DNA from: Oscillospiraceae bacterium
GTDB lineage: Bacteria > Bacillota > Clostridia > Oscillospirales > Acutalibacteraceae
Assembly (NCBI GenBank): GCA_031262125.1
Contig: JAISII010000183.1
Span: forward strand, 1 to 15,407
Reading direction: 5' to 3'
DNA: 15,407 nt
The position numbers and the translations under genes are program-made. The first letter of the stretch is position 1. The number at the start of each line of letters is the position of its first letter. The notes under the pieces are model-generated. The model was given only the letters and a program-made list of their open reading frames with translations. It ran no database searches and was not told the origin of the DNA. This document shows, piece after piece, positions 1-6,140 of this stretch.

Positions 1-9
1 GCAAAAACA

Positions 10-927
10 ATGATTGATAGCTTTATTATAGTATTTAAGCAGGTTTTTATTCTTTTTTTTCTTATTTTAATTGGTTTTATTTGCGGCAAAGTCGGTTTTT
101 TTAAAGAATCCGCAGCCAAAGCAATGTCGGATTTAGTGCTGTACTTAGCAACACCGTGCGTTATAATAGCAGCTTTTCAGCGGGAATTTGACCCTGCGTT
201 TTTGCTTAACTTGGGTATTGCGGCGTTGTGTGCAGGGCTAATATATGCGGTTTCTATATTGCTTTGCAAGGGCATTTTCAGGGGCGAAAAAAACGGCGAG
301 CAGCGTGTGCTGGAGTTTGGCACGGTGTTTAGTAACTGCGGCTTTATGGCATTGCCGTTGCAGGTTGCAGTGCTTGGGCAAGACGGTGCGTTTTATGGTG
401 CAGGTTTTTTGGTTGCCTTTAACATATTTTTTTGGACATATGGCGTTAAAACAATGGCAGGGCAGGGCTTTAAAATAACGCCGAAAAAACTGTTGCTAAA
501 CCCGGGTCTAATCGGCGTAGCCGTTGGCGTGCTGTTGTTTGTTTGCAGCATTAGTTTGCCCGAGCTTTTAAGTGCACCAATCGGTTATATGGGCAACCTT
601 AACACACCGCTGCCGATGATTGTAATCGGGTTTTATCTTGCAAAAGCTAACCTAAAACGCACATTTAAATGCGGCAAAGCCTATGTTTCTTTTTTGCTGC
701 GGCTGGTAGTTATTCCGCTGCTGGCACTGCTTGTTATGAGTTTGTGCGGTGTGCCGCAAACAGTAAAAGTTGCGGTGGTAATTGCAGCATCTGCCCCTGT
801 GGCGGCAGGCACAACAATGTTTTCGGCAAAATATAACGCCGATACCGAACTATCAGTCAGCCTTGTTTCGGCATCGACACTGCTTTCAATTATCACAATG
901 CCGGTTATAGTGGCGTTATCATTTTAA
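10..927 (+). CDS. AEC-family (auxin efflux carrier-like) membrane permease
   Basis: The protein (305 aa) is almost entirely hydrophobic, with about ten predicted membrane segments, the usual size and shape for the AEC family of secondary transporters in the cytoplasmic membrane. Family hallmarks are visible: TPC at residues 48-50 in an early helix, SNCGFMALP at 108-116 (the conserved N-x-GFM-x-LP signature), TPLPMIVIGFYL at 199-210, and the C-terminal APVAAGTTMFSAKYN (262-276) followed by a TLLSIITMPV helix. Bacterial AEC members have been linked to export of organic acids such as malate or malonate, but the substrate cannot be read from sequence. The start is 9 bases from the window edge and the upstream codons in frame are open, so the ribosome binding site cannot be judged; the N-terminus nevertheless begins where AEC proteins normally do. 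It may be co-transcribed with the lipid kinase gene 37 bp downstream. Confidence 0.88.
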   Translation: MIDSFIIVFKQVFILFFLILIGFICGKVGFFKESAAKAMSDLVLYLATPCVIIAAFQREFDPAFLLNLGIAALCAGLIYAVSILLCKGIFRGEKNGEQRVLEFGTVFSNCGFMALPLQVAVLGQDGAFYGAGFLVAFNIFFWTYGVKTMAGQGFKITPKKLLLNPGLIGVAVGVLLFVCSISLPELLSAPIGYMGNLNTPLPMIVIGFYLAKANLKRTFKCGKAYVSFLLRLVVIPLLALLVMSLCGVPQTVKVAVVIAASAPVAAGTTMFSAKYNADTELSVSLVSASTLLSIITMPVIVALSF

Positions 928-964
928 ATATAAATTTTTTTTGAAAGGCTAATGGTCAATAAAA

Positions 965-1879
965 ATGAACACTCAGCATTTGTTTATAATTAACCCAACT
1001 GCCGGAAAAAAAGACATTACCGAGCAGCTAACTGCAAAAATTGCCGACTTAAACCTAAAAGAAAAGCACACAATTAAGGTTACCGAGTTTAAAGGTGATG
1101 CCTTAAATTATGTGCGTGAATTTGTAAGCGGCACGGATGATTTTGTGCGTGTGTACTCTTGCGGGGGCGACGGTACGCTTAACGAAGTTATTAACGCCGT
1201 GCAGGGTTTGCCCAATTGTGCGGTCGGCGTAATACCTACCGGCTCGGGCAACGATTTTGCACGTTGCTTTACCGACGACCCTGCCTCTTTAACCGAATTA
1301 TCCCGCACTGTGTTAAATGGTGAAGTTAAGAGCGTCGATTGCTTTAAGTGCGGTGATATTAGGTGCTTAAACGTGGTTTCGGTCGGGTTTGATACAGCCG
1401 TGTGCAAAAATATGGTCAGGTTTAAACGCTGGCCGGGTGTGAGCGGTTCGCTTGCCTATAAATTGGCAATAGTCTATTGCTTGTTCTCAAAGCGTAGGCA
1501 TAAATATACGGTGTTTGCCGACGGTAAAAAGCTGGACACGAACGGCAAGCCGTACCTTTTGGCGGTGGGCGGCAACGGCAATTATTATGGTGGTGGAATA
1601 AAAGCCACGCCGGGGGCAGAGCTTGACGACGGGCTTATTGACCTTGTGTATGTAACGACGGTTTCGGTTCCTACTTTTGCAAAAATGCTGGGCACGTTTA
1701 CCCGTGGCGAGCATGTGGACAACCCCAAAATGCCTTTTGTGCAGCACTGCAAATGCAAAAGCTTTAAAATAGTTGCCGACAAGCCGGTGGACATAGGATT
1801 TGACGGAGAAATTTATTCGATAAACAACCCCGTGGTAGAGGTTGTTCCGGGCGGGCAAAAAATTATTGTGCCAAGGTAG
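965..1879 (+). CDS. Diacylglycerol/lipid kinase family protein (YegS/DgkB-like)
   Basis: The 304-aa protein has the complete signature set of the DAGK_cat (YegS/DgkB/sphingosine kinase-like) family. NPTAGK (10-15) begins the nucleotide-binding fold, CGGDGTLNEV (66-75) is the glycine-rich GGDGT motif, PTGSGNDFAR (91-100) is the second nucleotide-site motif, GGGIKATPGAELDDGLIDL (209-227) lies in the C-terminal beta domain, and DGE (280-282) carries the usual late acidic residues. The length is typical. The expected reaction is ATP-dependent phosphorylation of a membrane lipid, most probably recycling of diacylglycerol to phosphatidic acid in a Gram-positive cell; the exact lipid is inference. 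The ATG at 965 is preferred because the nearby ATG at 952 opens a frame that soon stops. A GAAAGG sequence at 943-948 is rather far upstream for a ribosome binding site (16 nt). Confidence 0.92.
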   Translation: MNTQHLFIINPTAGKKDITEQLTAKIADLNLKEKHTIKVTEFKGDALNYVREFVSGTDDFVRVYSCGGDGTLNEVINAVQGLPNCAVGVIPTGSGNDFARCFTDDPASLTELSRTVLNGEVKSVDCFKCGDIRCLNVVSVGFDTAVCKNMVRFKRWPGVSGSLAYKLAIVYCLFSKRRHKYTVFADGKKLDTNGKPYLLAVGGNGNYYGGGIKATPGAELDDGLIDLVYVTTVSVPTFAKMLGTFTRGEHVDNPKMPFVQHCKCKSFKIVADKPVDIGFDGEIYSINNPVVEVVPGGQKIIVPR

Positions 1880-1964
1880 AGGTAAGCGTAGACGCAAGTC
1901 TCGGCAATGCGGAAATATTCCCCTCCGGGGAGGGGTGGATTCGCTTTAGCGAAGACGGGGTGGT
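1880..1964. repeat. Intergenic hairpin-rich spacer resembling a dispersed clostridial repeat
   Basis: The short gap between two convergent genes is more GC-rich than its surroundings and carries several inverted repeats. CCCCTCCGGGGAGGGG spans 1920-1935 and can form a 5-6 bp stem. TTCGC-TTTA-GCGAA spans 1940-1953 as a perfect 5-bp hairpin. AGAC-GCAA-GTCT spans 1890-1901 as a small stem with a GNRA-type loop. The segment GGGGTGG occurs after the last hairpin, and AGGGGTGG before it. Similar CCCCTCC...GGGGTGG modules with a TTCGC-type hairpin are familiar to me as non-coding dispersed repeats in Clostridia, but only one copy is present here. It may also help end transcription of both genes, although no clear T tract follows on either strand. 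Confidence 0.5.
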
Positions 1965-2498
1965 TTACTTCTTATTTAACAATTGGGTGCGGATGAACCG
2001 AAAGGTTTCGTCCTCACCTTTTTCTTTTAGCATAGTCAAAAGGTCTTCCAACAGCTGCGATGTTGCGGGGTGAATCATACGGCGGTGTTTTGCGTTAATA
2101 AAATATTGCAGCGGGTGGTCAGGTTTATAGCCGGCTTTTAAGTAATTTTTGCTTGCCGCAACACGGTCGCAAAACATTTCAATAACATATTTAATCGGCA
2201 TTTCTACCGGCTCTATTTTTTTGGTTGCGGGGTTATAATCTGTCCAATATTCAAAATGGTGGCGGTTACGCCCTTTGTGCCGCATCCAGGCACGGCTGTT
2301 GCCAAATACTTCACGCTCGCCTTCGTTTGGGCTGCGTGTGCCTTTATAAAACCTTGCACCAACCAAAAATTCCGCAGGGTGATATTTTGACAAATCGTGC
2401 CCTAAGCCCTGCCAAAAAATGCCTGCCTTTTTGCAAAGCCCAATAACTTTATGCCGGTGAGAGGTTATGGTTTTAAAGTGTTTAAAAAGGTTGCTCAT
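1965..2498 (-). CDS. DUF5662 family protein, function unknown
   Basis: This 177-aa protein belongs to the family annotated as DUF5662, found widely in Clostridia. The characteristic blocks are GLGHDLSKYHPAEF (32-45), AWMRHKGRNRHHFEYW (70-85) and a later VIEMFCDRVAAS (105-116). His34-Asp35, His74, His80-His81 and Asp111-Arg112 are the strongly conserved-looking polar residues. Their arrangement, with an HD pair followed by further His and Asp residues in helices, is reminiscent of metal-dependent HD-type phosphohydrolases, but that resemblance is my inference. The protein is rich in basic residues, has no signal peptide and should be cytosolic. The ATG is supported by AAAGGA six bases upstream on the minus strand (2505-2510). 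The gene is monocistronic, convergent with the lipid kinase gene and divergent from the L,D-transpeptidase gene. Confidence 0.82.
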   Translation of the reverse strand: MSNLFKHFKTITSHRHKVIGLCKKAGIFWQGLGHDLSKYHPAEFLVGARFYKGTRSPNEGEREVFGNSRAWMRHKGRNRHHFEYWTDYNPATKKIEPVEMPIKYVIEMFCDRVAASKNYLKAGYKPDHPLQYFINAKHRRMIHPATSQLLEDLLTMLKEKGEDETFRFIRTQLLNKK

Positions 2499-2625
2499 AA
2501 TGTTTCCTTTTGTTAGTTGTTGTTTTTTTCAAGATTTTCTGATAGAATTATAGCGTTGCATAATTTGCGACAAAAAATTCCGGTAAAATATGGATAATAA
2601 TTGATACTGTTATTAATATGAAAAT
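2499..2625. promoter_or_regulatory. Divergent promoter region between DUF5662 and L,D-transpeptidase genes
   Basis: This 127-bp AT-rich gap must hold the start signals for both flanking genes. On the minus strand a perfect TATAAT (-10) lies at 2552-2547, about 50 bp ahead of the DUF5662 start, but only weak -35 matches sit at the right distance (TTTTGT at 2575-2570). On the plus strand the best pair I can see is TTGCGA (2565-2570), an 18-bp spacer and TATGGA (2589-2594), which is a weak match. The minus-strand -10 is the more credible call; the plus-strand promoter is tentative. Confidence 0.4.
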
Positions 2626-3882
2626 ATGAAGGTGCGACTCAAATTGAAGAATAAAAGGAAAATTAAAATTTGGCACAGGATTGCAATTGCAGCCGCTTTG
2701 GTTTTGGTGCTGTGCGGTTGCACAGGGCTGGTTGAAAATGCAAAAAATAATAATTCACAACAAGCAAACCAAAACATAACGGCAAACGTACCACAAAGTG
2801 CAGAAAATGCCGTGAACGCAAGTTTTACAATCGGCGTTAAAAGCCTGAGCATAAAAAAGGGCGATGTCTACTTTTTGAACGAAAAAGCAGACCCGCAGCT
2901 TGCAAACAAAATTGAGTGGAGCAGCTCGGATAGCACAATTGCAGCGGTCGACGATGGCGGACGAATTGACGGAGTAGAAACGGGTGTTGCCGTGATTACG
3001 GCACGCATTGACAATTCGGCTGCAAAAGTTACGGTTACGGTGGCTCCGCCCGAGGCAACAAGTGTGCAAGAGCAAAACACAACCGCCGTTAGTGCAAACA
3101 GCGAAACTTTGGCAAAAAACTTGCAAAGTATTGAAAGCGGCGGAGCAAGCAAACAGCCGTATTATATTAAAGTTAACCGTGCCCAAAATTGCGTTACGGT
3201 TTATACGTTTGACGAAGACGGCGATTACACCATCCCCGTGCGGGCTATGGTTTGTTCGGTTGGGACGGACAACGGCACAATTGTGGGCAAGTTTGAAATT
3301 TATTGCAAATACCGCTGGCTGGCACTTTTCGGCGATGTTTACGGGCAGTATGCCACAGGGTTTTCGGGCAACTATTTGTTCCACTCGGTGCCCTATGCAC
3401 AAGCAGACCCGGCAACGCTTAAAGCCGAGGCTTATAACAAGCTGGGTTCGGCAGCGTCGATGGGCTGTGTACGCCTTGCCGTTGCCGATGCCAAATGGAT
3501 TTATGACAATTGTGAATATGAAACAGTGGTAGATATTTTTGATGATGAGGATTTTGACGGGCCCTTGGGCAAACCGCAGCCGATTAAAATTCCGTTAAAC
3601 AGCGGCTATGACCCTACAGACGACACCAAAAACAACCCGTTTGCCAATCAGATGCCGAAAATAACGGGGGCACAGGATGCGAATTTTAGTTTAAACTATA
3701 CGCCGAACTTACTTGCCGGCGTGTCGGCGGTTGATAGCTGCGGTAACGATATTACGGTAAAAATTGAAGTTTTGGGCAACGTTAACCCGCAAAAAGCCGG
3801 GGTTTATAAAATAACATATCGTGTTACCGATGTTTTGGGCAAAAAAGCCGAGGTTGACAGGTTTATTACTGTTTCTTCTTAG
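2626..3882 (+). CDS. L,D-transpeptidase (YkuD) lipoprotein with Ig-like domains
   Basis: The 418-aa protein starts with a basic stretch and a hydrophobic segment ending in the lipobox-like LCGC (29-32), so Cys32 is probably lipidated on the outer face of the membrane. A Big_2-type Ig domain follows at about 66-139 (IEWSSSDSTIAAVDDGG...GVAVITA). The YkuD catalytic domain runs from about 179 to 306, with His253 in FHSVPY and the nucleophile Cys281 in SMGCVRL. A second Ig-like domain of the DUF5011 type closes the protein (344-418). YkuD enzymes form 3-3 peptide cross-links or attach proteins in peptidoglycan. The residue before Gly-Cys is Met instead of the more common His. The ATG at 2626 has no visible ribosome binding site; a TTG at 2644 has GAAGGTG (2628-2634) nine bases upstream and would give a more typical lipoprotein leader, so the true start may be there. 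The end overlaps the next, opposed gene by 17 bp. Confidence 0.9.
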   Translation: MKVRLKLKNKRKIKIWHRIAIAAALVLVLCGCTGLVENAKNNNSQQANQNITANVPQSAENAVNASFTIGVKSLSIKKGDVYFLNEKADPQLANKIEWSSSDSTIAAVDDGGRIDGVETGVAVITARIDNSAAKVTVTVAPPEATSVQEQNTTAVSANSETLAKNLQSIESGGASKQPYYIKVNRAQNCVTVYTFDEDGDYTIPVRAMVCSVGTDNGTIVGKFEIYCKYRWLALFGDVYGQYATGFSGNYLFHSVPYAQADPATLKAEAYNKLGSAASMGCVRLAVADAKWIYDNCEYETVVDIFDDEDFDGPLGKPQPIKIPLNSGYDPTDDTKNNPFANQMPKITGAQDANFSLNYTPNLLAGVSAVDSCGNDITVKIEVLGNVNPQKAGVYKITYRVTDVLGKKAEVDRFITVSS

Positions 3883-5113
3883 CGTCGGTGGCAAAAACCG
3901 CTGTTAAAATTGTGCTGTCGGCTGTTTTGCCGTCGCCTTCTAAGCCCGAAGCTTCAATAAAGTTAAGCAATGCAGCAACGGTCATTTCACCATAATAATC
4001 GGTCGGCACGTCCAAATCAAGGTAGCCCAAGTTTATCAAGCGTTTTTGCAAAATCTTTATATCGTCGCTTGTTTGCTCATAGCTTAAAACCATATCGTCC
4101 GTTATGTCTATCCCATATTCTGCCGCAACGCTGCTCATATCAATTGCGTTCGGGTCGGCTATTGCATAGTCAGGGGTAGAATCGGTTTCCGGGTAAATGC
4201 TCTTAATCATATATGCATAAGTATCGGCAAGTGTATATCCTTGGCGTTCCAGCTCGCTTTTTGGCAGCAGGAACGCTTTTTTGTTTGTTAAAGCCGAAAG
4301 GCTCTTTAAATCGTTATCGTTTTTCAAATAATCAAGCACTTGCTGTGTGTCGCAAAAAATAAAGGTCGGGTTAAAAACCTTAAGCGTTGCAGCATCCACG
4401 GTGGTTGTAATATTGTTTTTGGTTACGTTAACAACACCGCAGTTTGCTAAAATACTTTCTTCAAAAGTGTTTGGCAAAAGTGTGCTGAGTATTTGCCCTT
4501 CTACTAAATATAGGTAGCAGGCGGTGTTAAGAATATCGCTATCGGGGATGAGAGAAGTTACACCGTTTATGTTAGATGTTAGGTTGTTAAAGGCTTTTTC
4601 GGCTTTTTGCAGCCCTGTTTTGTTGCCGCCCAAAACCTTGCCTATGGTTTTATAAAGAATTTCCAACTCTTCCATTGTGGGGGCAAGCTCGGTAGTTATT
4701 ACGGTTAAGCCCGCATTTTTAAGTTCTGTTTTTTTCTCTGCACTCAATGTCGGTTCGGCAAAAACAATGTCTGCTTTAAGCTCCTTAATTTTTTGAACAT
4801 CAGGTGCTTGTTCAGCACCTACCGATTCTATAAATTCGGCAATATCGGGTTGGGTGCATTCATCGCTACGTCCAACCAGTTTTGTTGCGTAACCAATTGC
4901 ACAAATAATGTCCGCTGCATTGTCCGACAATGCAACAACATTTTTCGGCTCTTCATTTATGGTTATATTGCCCACCGTAACAGGGAACTCGTCGTTGCCG
5001 CCGCTGCAAGAGCTAAGGCACACAGCACAGCTCAAGCACAAAACCGCCGCCAAAATGCAGCAAAGCACCCGTGCTGCCAATTTGTTATTTAAAAATTTTG
5101 TGTAAGTACTCAC
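3866..5113 (-). CDS. ABC transporter substrate-binding lipoprotein with C-terminal peptidoglycan-binding-like domain
   Basis: The 415-aa protein has a lipoprotein signal (hydrophobic 14-32, lipobox LSSC with Cys36). Residues 44 to about 310 form a Peripla_BP_2 (BtuF/FhuD-type) domain: PKNVVALSDNAADIICAIG (56-74) matches the family's entry motif, followed by LVGRSDECTQP (79-89), KIKELKADIVFAEP (108-121) and a late LKVFNPTFIFCD (224-235). Such proteins bind iron-siderophore, heme or cobalamin-type ligands; the ligand is not decidable here. After a short linker, residues about 346-410 read as a PG_binding_1-like repeat: DIKILQKRLINLGYLD, then YYGEMTVAALLNFIEASGL and DGKTADSTIL. The PG_binding_1 tail is unusual for this family. 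No permease or ATPase gene adjoins it. The start is GTG, supported by AAAAGGGG with GGGG at 5126-5123, nine bases upstream. Confidence 0.85.
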   Translation of the reverse strand: MSTYTKFLNNKLAARVLCCILAAVLCLSCAVCLSSCSGGNDEFPVTVGNITINEEPKNVVALSDNAADIICAIGYATKLVGRSDECTQPDIAEFIESVGAEQAPDVQKIKELKADIVFAEPTLSAEKKTELKNAGLTVITTELAPTMEELEILYKTIGKVLGGNKTGLQKAEKAFNNLTSNINGVTSLIPDSDILNTACYLYLVEGQILSTLLPNTFEESILANCGVVNVTKNNITTTVDAATLKVFNPTFIFCDTQQVLDYLKNDNDLKSLSALTNKKAFLLPKSELERQGYTLADTYAYMIKSIYPETDSTPDYAIADPNAIDMSSVAAEYGIDITDDMVLSYEQTSDDIKILQKRLINLGYLDLDVPTDYYGEMTVAALLNFIEASGLEGDGKTADSTILTAVFATDAKKKQ

Positions 5114-5165
5114 TTTAAAAATCCCCTTTTATTAAATAAACTCTAATTTTCTGTTATTTCTATCT

Positions 5166-5194
5166 ATTATAATAAATTTTGGCAATAAATTCAA
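5166..5194 (-). promoter_or_regulatory. Promoter of the substrate-binding lipoprotein gene
   Basis: Read on the minus strand, TTGAAT (5194-5189) and a perfect TATAAT (5171-5166) are separated by 17 bp. This is a good match to a housekeeping sigma-70/sigma-A promoter. It lies about 50 bp upstream of the GTG start at 5113, leaving a short leader with the ribosome binding site. Confidence 0.6.
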
Positions 5195-5284
5195 TCTTTT
5201 TTTAAAAAAGTTAGAGTTAATTAAAAAAGAAAGTTAAACCTTCTGTTTTCACAAGAGATATAATACAATTGGTAATAGATACTG

Positions 5285-5313
5285 TTGACAAAGCAAACTA
5301 AGAATGTTATAAT
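5285..5313 (+). promoter_or_regulatory. Perfect-consensus extended -10 promoter of the polysaccharide cluster
   Basis: TTGACA (5285-5290) and TATAAT (5308-5313) are separated by exactly 17 bp, and TG at 5305-5306 gives an extended -10 (TGTTATAAT). Both hexamers match the sigma-70/sigma-A consensus without mismatch. Transcription should start near 5320, giving a leader of about 120 nt before the first gene at 5441. No other comparably strong promoter was seen further right, so this probably drives the whole cluster. Confidence 0.85.
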
Positions 5314-5324
5314 ATCGTTGATTA

Positions 5325-5407
5325 ACAAAATCTAGGCTTTTACGCCCAATATTTTGTCATTTTTACCAAAAATTGTGGCTAATTTGTAAAGATTATGTAA
5401 CAATTTT
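5325..5407 (+). promoter_or_regulatory. Leader with two inverted repeats upstream of the polysaccharide cluster
   Basis: ACAAAAT (5325-5331) pairs with ATTTTGT (5351-5357), enclosing GGC (5335-5337) and GCC (5344-5346), so a hairpin could form almost at the 5' end of the transcript. It is followed by CATTTTTACC. A second pair, AAAATTGT (5369-5376) and ACAATTTT (5400-5407), encloses a 23-nt loop and ends 18 nt before the ribosome binding site. The stems are AT-rich and chance matches are possible in this DNA. I recognise no named riboswitch. Confidence 0.35.
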
Positions 5408-5440
5408 GCTGTTCGTGTTTAAATCAAGGAGCCGCAGACT

Positions 5441-6058
5441 ATGTATTTGAGGTTTTTTAAAAGAGTATTTGATTTTTTAATTGCACTGGTTGCTGTAATT
5501 GTTCTGTCGCCGGTGTTGTTTGTTGCGGCAATTTGTATTAAAATCGAGTCGACGGGCCCTGTTATTTTTAAGCAAAAAAGGTTAGGGCGGGGCGGCAAAG
5601 AGTTCACTATTTATAAGTTTAGGTCTATGACAGTTGGTGCCGAGAAAAAAGGCAGCGGCGTATACTCAGGCAAAGATGATGTAAGAGTTACCAAAGTCGG
5701 CAGAATTATCCGTGCCACCAGCATCGACGAATTGCCCCAGCTTTTTAACATTATAAAAGGCGATATGGCAATTATTGGTCCTCGTCCGCCGCTTACATAT
5801 CACCCGTGGACGTATGACGAATATACAAATCAGCAGAAAAAGATGTTTTTAATGCGTGGCGGGGTTACAGGCTGGGCACAGGTTAACGGCCGCAAAACCG
5901 TTGAGTGGAACAAACGTATAGAGCTTAATGTTTGGTATGTCGAACATGCCGGGTTTTTGCTGGACTGCAAAATATTTTTTAAAACAATAGCAAGCGTTTT
6001 TGCTAATAAAGATAATTTAAATGTTGGCGAAACTGCCCAAAAAGGCAAAGAGGTATAA
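5441..6058 (+). CDS. Priming sugar-phosphate transferase (monotopic phosphoglycosyl transferase)
   Basis: The 205-aa protein is a bacterial sugar transferase (PglC/WcaJ-C-terminal type). It transfers a sugar 1-phosphate from a UDP-sugar to undecaprenyl phosphate at the cytoplasmic membrane face, starting a polysaccharide repeat unit. A single N-terminal hydrophobic segment (9-32) contains the Ser-Pro helix break (23-24) typical of the re-entrant membrane helix. Further motifs are QKRLG (45-49), FTIYKFRSM (55-63), the catalytic Asp96-Glu97 in SIDELPQ, GDMAIIGPRPP (107-117) and VTGWAQVNGR (142-151). It is the minimal single-domain form, without the extra N-terminal membrane domain of WbaP/WcaJ proteins. 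AAGGAG stands nine bases before the ATG. It is the first gene of the cluster, and its position just behind a strong promoter fits a committing step. The sugar could be a diNAcBac-, GalNAc-, Glc- or Gal-type donor and cannot be fixed from sequence. Confidence 0.93.
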   Translation: MYLRFFKRVFDFLIALVAVIVLSPVLFVAAICIKIESTGPVIFKQKRLGRGGKEFTIYKFRSMTVGAEKKGSGVYSGKDDVRVTKVGRIIRATSIDELPQLFNIIKGDMAIIGPRPPLTYHPWTYDEYTNQQKKMFLMRGGVTGWAQVNGRKTVEWNKRIELNVWYVEHAGFLLDCKIFFKTIASVFANKDNLNVGETAQKGKEV

Positions 6059-6140
6059 AACCGTTTTCGGGCTCAACTTGTTTATACAAATAGTTTTAAA
6101 TGAAGCCTAAAAACAAAGAAGTTTAAAAAGAGGCATTTTT

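Larger units (their letters stand above)
5114..5440. other. 327-bp divergent intergenic control region
   Basis: No coding sequence is apparent in this AT-rich stretch. It contains, left to right, a leftward promoter for the substrate-binding protein gene, an inverted repeat pair around that promoter (5139-5146 and 5211-5218), a perfect T/A palindrome (CTTTTTTTAAAAAAG at 5196-5210), an isolated TATAAT at 5259-5264 without a good -35, the strong rightward promoter of the polysaccharide cluster, and that cluster's leader with two inverted repeats. The leader ends with AAGGAG at 5426-5431, nine bases before the ATG at 5441. Confidence 0.8.

Noticed and set aside
1918..1963. Intrinsic terminator for the convergent genes
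   Set aside because: The hairpins are not followed by a T run on either strand, so a repeat-type element is a safer reading.
2755..3402. Long minus-strand open frame (215 codons) opposite the L,D-transpeptidase gene
   Set aside because: It lies wholly inside a gene with clear domains on the other strand, its product is rich in Cys and Arg without recognisable motifs, and it has no ribosome binding site or promoter.
3008..3532. Plus-strand open frame of 174 codons in another frame of the L,D-transpeptidase gene
   Set aside because: The product is Arg/Trp-rich with no motif, and the overlapping frame encodes the YkuD domain.
5259..5264. Isolated TATAAT as a second rightward promoter
   Set aside because: No acceptable -35 lies at 16-18 bp, and a far better promoter is 50 bp downstream.
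2603..5286. GATACTGTT shared by the two upstream regions at 2603-2611 and 5278-5286
   Set aside because: Nine bases is within what chance allows, the positions relative to the promoters differ and the flanks do not match.
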